Source: Bacteroidales bacterium UBA1725 (GTDB lineage Bacteria; Bacteroidota; Bacteroidia; Bacteroidales; UBA932). Taken from it: a stretch of 10,026 nt of DNA. The stretch is taken from positions 45,397 through 55,422 of the forward strand of contig DCIN01000044.1 of NCBI GenBank assembly GCA_002315815.1, given 5' to 3'. The position numbers were made by a program, and so were the translations under genes. This document shows, in pieces, positions 1 to 8,198 of this stretch; within the stretch, counting starts at the first letter, position 1; each line of letters begins with the position of its first letter. The notes below the pieces were generated by a model, which saw nothing but the letters and a program-made list of their open reading frames with translations, did no database searches and had not been told where the DNA came from.

Positions 1-2217
1 CGTCTGGCTGCGGATCTCAAATGCCCTTATGTGTCCGCCAAAGTCGGAACGGACGACGGGAATCGTACCGAAGCCAATCTGGGTGAGCTCATTACAGCTG
101 CCGCCTGCGCCGGAGTGACCATACTTATCAGAACCTGCGGCATTTTCTCCGATACTTCCAGACTCAGAAAGATGCTGGACGGTTATGCCTGTGATCAGCT
201 TGCCGTCCTGTGGGATGTTCATCATCCTTACCGCGACAACGCTGAAGACCCGGCTGTGTCCATTACCAACCTCGGGGCGTACGTGCGCCACGTTCACTTG
301 AATGACAGTGTGGTGGACGGAGGTTTCCGGTTTGTGGGAGAAGGAGATTTCCCCATCGCTTCAGTGATGAAGGCCTTGTCGTCAATCGATTATGACGGCT
401 TCGTTTCTTTGGAATGGCTTCCCGAATGGGACCCCTCCTGCACAGATATGGAAGTGATACTCCCGCATTTCGTCAATTTTATGGAGCGTTATTCCAGAAG
501 GAACGACAGGCACGAGGACAAACTCTTCCCCAACCACGACGGAACGGGCTGGTATGTCTGGCGTAAGGACGAGCTTGTGAGTCTCACTTTTTCCGAGGTG
601 CTGGACAGGATGGTGAAGGAGTTTCCGGACCAATATGCTTTCAAATACACGACTCTGGACTATTCAAGGACTTACTCTCAGTTCAGGGACGATGTGGATG
701 ACTTCGCCCGGGCTCTGGTGTCGCTCGGTGTACGTCCGGGCAGCAAGGTGGCGGTATGGGCGACCAACGTTCCGGCCTGGTATATCAGCTTCTGGGCTAC
801 AGTCAAGATAGGAGCCGTATTGGTGACTATGAATACGGCATACAAGTCTCACGAGGCTGAGTATCTTCTGCGTCAGTCCGACACTCACACCCTCGTAACG
901 ATCAAGGGCAGTCTGGATTCCGATTACGGCGCAATCATCTCCGAACTCTGTCCCGAGTTGGAAAACAGTGTACCCGGAGAGCCTCTGCACTGCAAGCGTC
1001 TTCCTTTCCTGCGCAACGTGATTTCGGTTGGGTTCAGAAAAAAGGGTTGTCTCAGTTTTGAAGAGGCTATGGAGAGAAAGGAAATGGTGAGCCGCGAAGT
1101 AATCCTGAATATGGCCTCCTGCGTGCGTCCCGACGATGTCTGCAATATGCAGTACACATCCGGTACCACCGGTTTTCCAAAAGGCGTGATGCTCACCCAC
1201 TACAATGTGGTGAACAACGGCAAGTGCATAGGCGACAGAATGGGGCTCTCCACCGCCGACAGGATGATGATTCAGGTTCCGATGTTCCACTGCTTCGGGA
1301 TGGTACTTTCGATGACTTCGTCGATGACTCACGGTGCCACCTTATGCCCTATGCCATATTTTTCCGCCAAATCATCGTTGTCCTGTATCAATCAGGAACA
1401 TATCACCTGCTTCAACGGAGTCCCCACGATGTTCATAGCAATGTTCAATCATCCCGACTACCGCAAGACTGACTTCTCCTATATGCGCACGGGAATTATG
1501 GCCGGTTCCGGATGTCCGCCTGAACTTATGCGCAGGGCCGCCGATCCGGGAGAGATGAATATGCGGGGGATTGTCAGCGTATACGGGCAGACAGAGACTG
1601 CTCCCGGTTGCACAATGTCTTCTTGGACAGATGACATAGACGTCAGATGCGGAACAGTGGGCTATCCTTTTCCCAATGTGCAGTGCAAGATTGTGGATCC
1701 CAATACCGGTGAGATACTTCCTGCCGGATGCAACGGGGAATTCTGTTCCCGGGGCTACAATACGATGAAAGGCTATTACAAGATGCCTCAGGCGACTGCA
1801 CAGGCCGTGGATTCAGAAGGCTGGATGCATTCCGGAGACCTTGCCTGTATGGACACCGACGGTAACTATTACATCACAGGACGGCTCAAGGATATGATTA
1901 TCCGGGGAGGTGAGAATCTCTACCCCAAGGAGATAGAGGAATTCATCTATACCCATCCCAAGGTTAAGGACGTGCAGGTGGTTGGAGTCCCCGACGAGAA
2001 ATATGGAGAGGAGGCGATGGCCTGGGTCATAGTCAAGGACGGAGAACAACTCGACGAGGAAGAGCTCAGGAGTTATATCTCCACCCGTCTTGCCAGACAC
2101 AAGATGCCAAGATACATTGCATTCGTCGATTCATTCCCGATGAACGCCGCCGGCAAGATACTCAAATACAAAATGCGTGAGCAGGCCGTGGAGATGCTCA
2201 GCCTGAAAAAGAACTGA
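1..2217 (+). CDS. TIM-barrel sugar isomerase/epimerase-like domain fused to acyl-CoA synthetase, 5' partial
   Basis: The frame is open to the left edge, so the GTG at 31 is internal and the true start lies outside. Residues are numbered from window base 1. Residues 1-160 are the C-terminal half of an AP-endonuclease-2/xylose-isomerase-like TIM barrel: WDVHHPYR at 71-78, HVHLND at 97-102, GEGD at 113-116 and the metal-ligand-type Glu in SLEW at 138. From about 165 an ANL-superfamily acyl-CoA synthetase follows without a stop. It has the P-loop YTSGTTGFPKG at 385-395, YGQTE at 528-532, SGD at 611-613, GRLKDMIIRGGEN at 627-639 and the C-terminal catalytic-type lysine AAGK at 719. The synthetase half resembles medium/long-chain fatty-acyl-CoA synthetases, which make acyl-CoA from acid, ATP and CoA in the cytoplasm. 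The chain length used and the job of the barrel are unknown. About 110 barrel residues should lie upstream. nifJ starts 1 base after the stop. Confidence 0.92.
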   Translation, partial: RLAADLKCPYVSAKVGTDDGNRTEANLGELITAAACAGVTILIRTCGIFSDTSRLRKMLDGYACDQLAVLWDVHHPYRDNAEDPAVSITNLGAYVRHVHLNDSVVDGGFRFVGEGDFPIASVMKALSSIDYDGFVSLEWLPEWDPSCTDMEVILPHFVNFMERYSRRNDRHEDKLFPNHDGTGWYVWRKDELVSLTFSEVLDRMVKEFPDQYAFKYTTLDYSRTYSQFRDDVDDFARALVSLGVRPGSKVAVWATNVPAWYISFWATVKIGAVLVTMNTAYKSHEAEYLLRQSDTHTLVTIKGSLDSDYGAIISELCPELENSVPGEPLHCKRLPFLRNVISVGFRKKGCLSFEEAMERKEMVSREVILNMASCVRPDDVCNMQYTSGTTGFPKGVMLTHYNVVNNGKCIGDRMGLSTADRMMIQVPMFHCFGMVLSMTSSMTHGATLCPMPYFSAKSSLSCINQEHITCFNGVPTMFIAMFNHPDYRKTDFSYMRTGIMAGSGCPPELMRRAADPGEMNMRGIVSVYGQTETAPGCTMSSWTDDIDVRCGTVGYPFPNVQCKIVDPNTGEILPAGCNGEFCSRGYNTMKGYYKMPQATAQAVDSEGWMHSGDLACMDTDGNYYITGRLKDMIIRGGENLYPKEIEEFIYTHPKVKDVQVVGVPDEKYGEEAMAWVIVKDGEQLDEEELRSYISTRLARHKMPRYIAFVDSFPMNAAGKILKYKMREQAVEMLSLKKN

Positions 2218-2218
2218 A

Positions 2219-5200
2219 ATGACAGAAAAGACTGAAATTACGGGAAGAACCGTAACCTTCGACGGCAATGAGGCCGCTGCGAACGTTGCCTATGAATTCA
2301 CGGAAGTGGCGGCAATCTATCCAATAACTCCATCTTCGCCAATGGCGGAGCATACTGATTCCTGGTCCGCATCCGGAAGAAGGAATATGTTCGGACAGCA
2401 GGTGCTAATCACCGAGATGCAGTCAGAAGCAGGTGCCATAGCAGCAGTGCACGGTGCCGCCCAGACCGGTTCCCTCGCCACGAGCTTCACCTCCAGCCAG
2501 GGGCTGATGCTGATGATTCCTGTCCTGCACAGGATAGCAGGCGAGAGACTCCCTGTAGTCCTGCACGTTGCGGCCCGTACTGTGGGGACTCACGCAATGA
2601 GCATCTTCGGAGACCATTCCGACGTTATGTCCTGCCGCAACACAGGTTTTGCCCAGCTATGTTCGGGCAGTGTGCAGGAGGTGGCTGATTTGGCGGCCGT
2701 GGCGCACTTGTGCGCCGTAAAAGGGAGCACCCCGTTTATGCATTTCTTTGATGGATTCCGTACCTCTCACGAAATTAATACTATAGATATGCCGGACACG
2801 AAGGCGTTGAGCGCACTTATGGATATGGATGCTCTGCGTTCGTTCAGAGACCACGCCCTCAATCCCGAACACCCGCTGATGAGAGCCACAGTCCAGAATC
2901 CGGACATATATTTCCAGGTCAGGGAGGCCTGCAACCCTTATTACGACAGACTTCCCGGTTATGTAGAGTCCTGTATGGGGCAGATCAACGAAATCTGTGG
3001 CAGGGATTATCACCTGTTCAACTACTATGGCGCTGAGGATGCAACTGATGTGGTGATTGCTATGGGGAGCGTCTCCGGTGCCGCCAAGCAGGCCGTCAGT
3101 CTGCTCAATTCGCAAGGGGACGGAGTAGGCTTTGTGCAGGTACACCTTTTCAGACCCTTCAGCGCGGAACATCTTTTCGCAGCACTTCCCAAGACAGTGA
3201 GAAGAATTTCCGTGCTGGACAGATGCAAGGAACCCGGAAGTGCCGGAGAACCTCTGTACGAGGATATATGTGCAGCAGTGAACGCCGCCGGGCGGGACAT
3301 TGTCGTCACCGGAGGCCGATACGGACTTTCGTCCAAGGACACTGACCCCGGGCAGATTGTCGCCGTTTTCAGGAATATGGCATCCGACACACCCGTGAAC
3401 GGATTCACCGTCGGAATCAACGATGACCTGACCCATCTTTCCCTTTCTTATTCGAGTTGCGATCTTTCTGCCGCCGGAACCCTGTGCTGCAAATTCTGGG
3501 GTCTGGGCGGTGACGGCACTGTAGGGGCTAATAAGAATACTGTGCATATACTCAGCGAGTTGTCCGGAATGTACGGACAGGCATATTTCGAGTATGATGC
3601 CAAGAAGTCGTTCGGTGTAACCAAATCTCACCTGAGGTTTTCCGACGAGCCGGTGGACAGTTCGTATTATGTCAAGAGCGCTGATTTCGTAGCCTGTCAC
3701 AATCAGAGTTATGTGCATCAGTATGATATGCTCTCCGAACTCAAGGAAGGCGGCCGTTTCCTTCTGAACTGCAGCCGTAAGGGAGAGGCCCTTGAGGCCT
3801 GGCTTCCGCTTGAGGTCAAAAAGGCTCTGGCCCGGAAGAAAGCCAGGATCTTTGTGATTGACGCAACTTCCATTGCACTTCGTCTGGGATTGGGCAACCA
3901 TACCAACACCGTTCTTCAGGCCGCATTCTTTGCGGTAAGTGCTGTGACCGATGTGGACAAGGCTCTTGATGCAATGAAGGATGCCGCCCGAAAGAGTTAT
4001 TTTACCAAGGGTGATGAGGTCATAGCCAGAAACATAAGCGCCATCGAGGCCGGAGCTGCTGAGGTTGAGGAATTTGCAGTACCCCGGGAATGGGCGCTTC
4101 TGGGAACGGAGACCGTGGAATCCCGTCTGTCACCAGCAGATGGTCAGAATTCAGAAAGCTCTTCTGCTTCAGTTCCCGAAGTGGTCAGAAACATATTGTG
4201 GCCCGTAAACAGCCAAAAAGGTGATGACCTGCCGGTAAGCGCGTTCAAGGACAGAGTGGACGGCTGTATAGACCTGGGTCTCACCGCATTCGAGAAGCGT
4301 GGTATCGCTGTGAAACTTCCTGTGTGGAACAGCGGGAAATGCATTCAGTGCAACCGTTGCTCTCTGGTATGTCCTCACGCCGCCATACGGCCGTTCCTGA
4401 TGGATGAGGCTGAGAAATCAGCAGCTCCTGCCGGTCTGACTTCCATTCCTGCAAACGGAAAGGCTTCCGGACTCCACTTTACTCTAGCGGTTTCCGAGTT
4501 CGACTGCACATCCTGCGGCAGCTGCGCGTCTTCCTGTCCCGTACAGGCGTTGGAGATGGTTCAAGCCGCTCCCGACGGCAGCCGCCAGCCTTTCTTCGAC
4601 TATGCTCTCGGCATTTCCGACAAGGGTGACCTTTTCGATCCGTATACCGTCAAGGGAAGCCAGTTCAGAAAACCTCTTCTCGAATTCTCTGCCGCCTGTG
4701 CAGGCTGCGGTGAAACTCCTTATGCGAAACTCCTCACCCAGCTTTTCGGAGACAGAGTTTTTTGGGCCAATGCGACTGGGTGCTCCCAGGCTTGGGGAGC
4801 CGCTATGCCCGGAATACCGTACACTACGAATTCCAGAGGCTTCGGACCTGCCTGGACAAACAGCCTGTTTGAGAACAATGCTGAGTTGTGTCTCGGTATG
4901 TTCCTCTCAATCAAGCAGAGACGTGCTCTTGTAAAGGAAAAGGTACAGGCACTCGCCGCCAATTCCGGTACAGCTCTTGCCGCAGCCTGCGAGACCTATC
5001 TTGCATCGTTCGACGATCTGGAGGCATCCAGAGCCGCATCAGACAACCTTGTGGCGGCGCTTGTGAAGGCAGGCGGCCCCGAAACTGCTGAATTGCTCGG
5101 ATTCAAGGACATTTTCTCCCGCAAGACATTCTGGATGTTCGGAGGAGACGGATGGGCCTATGACATAGGTTTCGGAGGTCTGGACCACGTTATTTCCACA

Positions 5201-5758
5201 GGAGAGAATGTTAATGTTTTCATCGTGGATACTGAGGTATATTCCAACACGGGAGGACAGAGCAGCAAGGCCACTCCTATGGGGGCTGTGGCCAAGTTCG
5301 CATCTTCGGGCAAGAAGACTCGCAAGAAGGACCTCGGCTCCATTATGATGAGCTATGGCAATGTGTATGTGGCACAGGTGGCTATGGGTGCTGATCCTGC
5401 GCAACTTGTGAAGGCCGTCAGGGAGGCTGAGTCTTTCGACGGTCCTTCGGTCATCATTGCCTACACTCCCTGTGTCGCCCACGGAATCTGTATAGGAATG
5501 CACAGAGTACAGGAGGAGATGAAGCGTGCCGTGGCCAGCGGCTACTGGACACTCTACCGCTATGACCCACGGAAAGAACATCCTTTCCAGCTGGACTCAA
5601 AAGCTCCTTCGATGCCCTATTCCGAATTCCTTGATGGGGAGGTCCGTTACGCCTCTCTCCGAAGGACATTCCCCGAAAATGCAGGGGAACTGTTCTCAAG
5701 AGCGGGTGAGGATGCAGCAAAACGTTACGAAAAATACAAGAACGAAGAGAATATATGA
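2219..5758 (+). CDS. nifJ: Pyruvate:ferredoxin (flavodoxin) oxidoreductase, single-chain
   Basis: This 1179-residue protein has the normal length for homodimeric PFOR. The family performs pyruvate + CoA + oxidised ferredoxin = acetyl-CoA + CO2 + reduced ferredoxin, reversibly, in the cytoplasm of anaerobes. The N-terminal domain has YPITPSS at 34-40, and T37 and R120 match the pyruvate-contacting Thr and Arg of the Desulfovibrio enzyme. A two-cluster ferredoxin domain has CxxCxxCxxxCP at C708/C711/C714/C718 and C763/C766/C769/C773. The proximal cluster ligands appear as C827, C830, C855 and C1085. The thiamine diphosphate site runs from GDGWAYDIG at 976-984 to NTGGQ at 1010-1014. All key residues are present. 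After the second cluster, CPVQAL is about two residues shorter than the usual CPxKxxAL, as I remember the family. The ATG follows the previous stop by 1 base behind an A-rich leader. Its stop overlaps the leuB start. Confidence 0.97.
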   Translation: MTEKTEITGRTVTFDGNEAAANVAYEFTEVAAIYPITPSSPMAEHTDSWSASGRRNMFGQQVLITEMQSEAGAIAAVHGAAQTGSLATSFTSSQGLMLMIPVLHRIAGERLPVVLHVAARTVGTHAMSIFGDHSDVMSCRNTGFAQLCSGSVQEVADLAAVAHLCAVKGSTPFMHFFDGFRTSHEINTIDMPDTKALSALMDMDALRSFRDHALNPEHPLMRATVQNPDIYFQVREACNPYYDRLPGYVESCMGQINEICGRDYHLFNYYGAEDATDVVIAMGSVSGAAKQAVSLLNSQGDGVGFVQVHLFRPFSAEHLFAALPKTVRRISVLDRCKEPGSAGEPLYEDICAAVNAAGRDIVVTGGRYGLSSKDTDPGQIVAVFRNMASDTPVNGFTVGINDDLTHLSLSYSSCDLSAAGTLCCKFWGLGGDGTVGANKNTVHILSELSGMYGQAYFEYDAKKSFGVTKSHLRFSDEPVDSSYYVKSADFVACHNQSYVHQYDMLSELKEGGRFLLNCSRKGEALEAWLPLEVKKALARKKARIFVIDATSIALRLGLGNHTNTVLQAAFFAVSAVTDVDKALDAMKDAARKSYFTKGDEVIARNISAIEAGAAEVEEFAVPREWALLGTETVESRLSPADGQNSESSSASVPEVVRNILWPVNSQKGDDLPVSAFKDRVDGCIDLGLTAFEKRGIAVKLPVWNSGKCIQCNRCSLVCPHAAIRPFLMDEAEKSAAPAGLTSIPANGKASGLHFTLAVSEFDCTSCGSCASSCPVQALEMVQAAPDGSRQPFFDYALGISDKGDLFDPYTVKGSQFRKPLLEFSAACAGCGETPYAKLLTQLFGDRVFWANATGCSQAWGAAMPGIPYTTNSRGFGPAWTNSLFENNAELCLGMFLSIKQRRALVKEKVQALAANSGTALAAACETYLASFDDLEASRAASDNLVAALVKAGGPETAELLGFKDIFSRKTFWMFGGDGWAYDIGFGGLDHVISTGENVNVFIVDTEVYSNTGGQSSKATPMGAVAKFASSGKKTRKKDLGSIMMSYGNVYVAQVAMGADPAQLVKAVREAESFDGPSVIIAYTPCVAHGICIGMHRVQEEMKRAVASGYWTLYRYDPRKEHPFQLDSKAPSMPYSEFLDGEVRYASLRRTFPENAGELFSRAGEDAAKRYEKYKNEENI

Positions 5759-6819
5759 AAATCAGAATTGCCAAACTCCCGGGTGACGGAATAGGTCCCG
5801 AGGTGGTGGAACAGGCCGTCAAGGCCGTGGATGCTGTCTGTGAACGTTTCGGGCACAGTGTTGAATATACCTTCGCCAAGGTGGGGGCCTGCGCGATAGA
5901 GGAATTCGGTTCCGCATATCCCGAATCCACGCATAAAATCTGTATGGAGAGTGATGCCGTGCTTTTCGGAGCCGTGGGCGATCCCAAATATGACAATGAC
6001 CCGACATCCAAAGTCCGTCCCGAGCAGGGATTGCTGGCAATGCGCAAGCAACTTGGCCTTTTCGCCAACCTGCGTCCCGTAGAGACTTTCAAGGCTCTTG
6101 TCCACAACAGCCCGCTCAAGGAGGAACTTGTGGATGGTGCTGATTTTCTTTGCGTCAGGGAACTCACCGGAGGTATGTATTTCGGCGAAAAGGGTCGTCT
6201 CGACAATGGAGACACCGCCTTCGACACCAATATCTACCACAGAAATGAGGTGGAACGCATACTCAAACTGGCATATGGCTATGCGATGAAGCGCAGGAAG
6301 CATCTTACCGTGGTGGACAAAGCCAATGTGCTGGAATCTTCACGGCTCTGGAGGCAGATTGCCCAGGAAATGGCTCCTCTGTACCCGGAGGTCACCACCG
6401 ACTATATGTATGTAGACAATGCCGCTATGAAACTCGTCACAGGTCCCAAGTTCTTCGACGTCCTCGTGACCGAAAATACCTTCGGGGATATACTCACCGA
6501 CGAGGCAAGCTGCGTTTCCGGATCTATGGGCCTTCTTGCATCAGCTTCCGTCGGAGAGCACACGGGGGTGTATGAACCCATTCACGGATCCTATCCGCAG
6601 GCAGCCGGCAAAAATATAGCCAATCCTCTGGCCACCATACTCTCCGCCGCGATGATGTTCGAATACGCTTTCGGTCTGGCGGAGGAAGGAAAGGCGATAA
6701 GAGAGGCGGTCAGCGCTTCCATCGATGCAGGTTTCACCACAGAAGACCTTGGCGGCACTCGCAGCACCTCGGAAGTCGGTGACTGGGTTTCCGCAAGAAT
6801 CAAGAGCTCAGGAAAATGA
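5755..6819 (+). CDS. leuB: 3-isopropylmalate dehydrogenase
   Basis: This 354-residue protein is a full-length member of the isocitrate/isopropylmalate dehydrogenase family. The LeuB reaction is 3-isopropylmalate + NAD+ to 4-methyl-2-oxopentanoate + CO2 + NADH, the third step of leucine synthesis. It opens with KLPGDGIGPEVV. RPEQGLLAMRKQLGLFANLR at 88-107 supplies R97 and R107, VRELTGGMYFGE supplies R135 and Y142, and VDKAN gives K189. The metal ligands are D221 (VDNAAM), D245 and D249 (ENTFGDILTDEAS). The RPExGLLxxRKxLGLFANLR signature favours isopropylmalate dehydrogenase over isocitrate or homoisocitrate dehydrogenase. A 2-oxoacid-producing relative acting on another 3-alkylmalate, such as citramalate-route methylmalate, cannot be excluded. 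The ATG at 5755 overlaps the nifJ stop by four bases, indicating translational coupling. No leuA, leuC or leuD is visible in the window. Confidence 0.92.
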   Translation: MKIRIAKLPGDGIGPEVVEQAVKAVDAVCERFGHSVEYTFAKVGACAIEEFGSAYPESTHKICMESDAVLFGAVGDPKYDNDPTSKVRPEQGLLAMRKQLGLFANLRPVETFKALVHNSPLKEELVDGADFLCVRELTGGMYFGEKGRLDNGDTAFDTNIYHRNEVERILKLAYGYAMKRRKHLTVVDKANVLESSRLWRQIAQEMAPLYPEVTTDYMYVDNAAMKLVTGPKFFDVLVTENTFGDILTDEASCVSGSMGLLASASVGEHTGVYEPIHGSYPQAAGKNIANPLATILSAAMMFEYAFGLAEEGKAIREAVSASIDAGFTTEDLGGTRSTSEVGDWVSARIKSSGK

Positions 6820-8126
6820 AAATATTCAACGAACAGCTTGTGGCTGATGCCTGCCGCTTCCACAGCGTGACAAATCTCTCCAAGGCCACCATTGGGGAAG
6901 TTCTGCTGGTGGCCCAGTATCTGGAGAACAAGACAGGAATCCCATTCATCCGTATGGATCAGGGATCACCGGGTCTTCCTATGAACAGATACGGCATCGA
7001 GGCAGAGAAGAATGCGCTCGACAGAGGCATAGGTTCACAGTATCCGGCAGCCGACGGAATCACAGAACTCAAGGAGGCGGCTTCACGCTTCATCAAGTCA
7101 TTCATCAACGTGGATGTGAGTTCACGGGCCTGTGTTCCCACCACCGGTTCGGTGGCCGCATCTTTCGGATCCTTCATTGCCTGCACCCAGCGTATTCCGG
7201 GCAAGGACAAGGTCCTGTTCATAGATCCCGGTTTTCCTATTCAGAAATCACAGTTGAGGGTGCTCAGCGTGCAGTGGAAAGAATTCGATATCTATGAATA
7301 CAGGGGAGGGCCGGCTCTTGAAACAAAACTGGAAGAGATGCTCTCGTCGGGAGATGTCGCCGCCATAATCTATTCCAATCCCAACAACCCCGCGTGGATT
7401 TGTCTGGAGGAGGATGAACTTGAGGTTATTGGCCGTATGGCAACCAGATACGATGTTGTAGTATTGGAGGATCTGGCATATTTCTGTATGGATTACCGGC
7501 GAGACCTCAGCCATCCCGGACAGCCGCCCTATCTGCCTACTGTTGCCCGTTACACCGACAACTACATCCTTATGCTCTCGGCCTCCAAAATATTCAGCTA
7601 CGCAGGCCAGCGAATAGCTATGTGCTGTATCTCCGACAAACTGTATGTAAAGCAGTATCCGGCTCTGGCACAGCGATATATGGATGCAGGAGTCTTCGGT
7701 GTCACTCTTACTGCCTCCATATTGTATATGATAACCAGCGGTTGCACCGCCAGCACTCAATACGGTTATGCCCATATGCTCAACCTCTCCTGCGACGGAA
7801 TCATCAATTTCGTCGAGGATACCAGGGAGTACGAGCACAGAGCCCATAGGATGAAGGAGATATTCTGCCGCCACGGCTTCAGTGTAGTGTACGACAGGGA
7901 TGTGTCACAGGAAGTGGGGGACGGGTTCTTCTTCACTTTGGGATACGGCAATCTCAGCGGAGAGGAACTGGTCGTGGAACTGATGCATTACGGAGTCAGC
8001 TGTATCAGCCTTTCCACTACGGGAAGTCTCAGACAAGGGGTAAGAGGTTGCGTAAGCCGTATGCGGGACGAACTCTATCCCGTGCTTGATGAACGTATGC
8101 GTGAATTCGAGAACGATCACAAATAA
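6816..8126 (+). CDS. PLP-dependent aminotransferase, class I/II fold
   Basis: This 436-residue fold-type I aminotransferase transfers an amino group between an amino acid and a 2-oxoacid through pyridoxal phosphate in the cytoplasm. Visible cofactor residues are SNPNNP at 187-192 (N191 usually contacts the PLP O3'), D219 and Y222 in LEDLAYF, and the Schiff-base lysine K258 in SASKIFSYAGQR. R410 in VRGCVS is the likely carboxylate-binding arginine. The usual NPxNPTG is NPNNPAW here, which I recall from a Bacteroidetes aminotransferase subgroup of unassigned substrate. The ATG at 6816 overlaps the leuB stop by four bases, so the two are probably made together. That suggests a LeuB-type 2-oxoacid as amino acceptor, with leucine or another branched-chain amino acid as product. 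It lacks clear resemblance to the IlvE fold-type IV branched-chain aminotransferase. No gene symbol is justified. Confidence 0.9.
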   Translation: MKIFNEQLVADACRFHSVTNLSKATIGEVLLVAQYLENKTGIPFIRMDQGSPGLPMNRYGIEAEKNALDRGIGSQYPAADGITELKEAASRFIKSFINVDVSSRACVPTTGSVAASFGSFIACTQRIPGKDKVLFIDPGFPIQKSQLRVLSVQWKEFDIYEYRGGPALETKLEEMLSSGDVAAIIYSNPNNPAWICLEEDELEVIGRMATRYDVVVLEDLAYFCMDYRRDLSHPGQPPYLPTVARYTDNYILMLSASKIFSYAGQRIAMCCISDKLYVKQYPALAQRYMDAGVFGVTLTASILYMITSGCTASTQYGYAHMLNLSCDGIINFVEDTREYEHRAHRMKEIFCRHGFSVVYDRDVSQEVGDGFFFTLGYGNLSGEELVVELMHYGVSCISLSTTGSLRQGVRGCVSRMRDELYPVLDERMREFENDHK

Positions 8127-8137
8127 TGATTGCTGAG

Positions 8138-8181
8138 TGAAGCGAGTTTCATATACTATTCACTATTCACTATTCGCTTCA
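8138..8181 (+). terminator. Inverted repeat before a T run, possible terminator
   Basis: TGAAGCGA at 8138-8145 is the exact reverse complement of TCGCTTCA at 8174-8181. One G-U and one T-A pair extend the stem to 10 pairs around a 24-base loop. A run of eight T lies at 8195-8202, 13 bases beyond the stem, so this is not a textbook intrinsic terminator. The 6-base stretch AGTGAA at 8136-8141 can also pair with TTCACT at 8159-8164 or 8166-8171, giving alternative folds. It sits 12 bases after the aminotransferase stop, the right place to end that operon. Confidence 0.4.
8155..8175. repeat. Three perfect tandem copies of the 7-base unit ACTATTC
   Basis: ACTATTC occurs at 8155-8161, 8162-8168 and 8169-8175 without a mismatch. 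The array lies in the loop and right arm of the surrounding inverted repeat. Short 7-base tandem arrays of this sort are, from memory, seen between genes in several Bacteroidales genomes, but I could not check copy number elsewhere. Confidence 0.85.
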
Positions 8182-8190
8182 ATGCGGCAT

Positions 8191-8198
8191 TATCTTTT
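8191..8198 (+). promoter_or_regulatory. Weak candidate -7 element of a Bacteroidetes-type promoter for metY
   Basis: TATCTTTT matches TAnnTTTG at all but the last base and lies about 34 bases before the metY ATG. No TTTG-like -33 element is seen at the expected 19-21 base distance, so support is thin. The main argument is position, in the only gap that could hold a promoter for metY-bcp. Confidence 0.22.

Noticed and set aside
31..33. GTG as the start of the first gene
   Set aside because: The same frame is open to base 1 and the upstream codons continue the TIM barrel. A start here would begin in the middle of the domain.
2657..3901. Long open frame on the minus strand (414 codons) inside nifJ
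   Set aside because: It lies fully antisense to a well-conserved gene with all motifs intact. The translated product shows no recognisable domain, and long antisense frames are common at this base composition.
5454..6230. Minus-strand frame of 258 codons across the nifJ-leuB junction
   Set aside because: Low-complexity Ser/Arg/Pro-rich product antisense to two solid genes. This is a shadow frame.
8130..8157. Sigma-70-like TTGCTG, 16 bases, TATACT
   Set aside because: Bacteroidetes housekeeping promoters do not use this pattern, and the match overlaps the inverted repeat. Probably chance.
8155..8175. CRISPR-like array
   Set aside because: Units are 7 bases with no spacers and no cas gene nearby. 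It is a simple tandem repeat.
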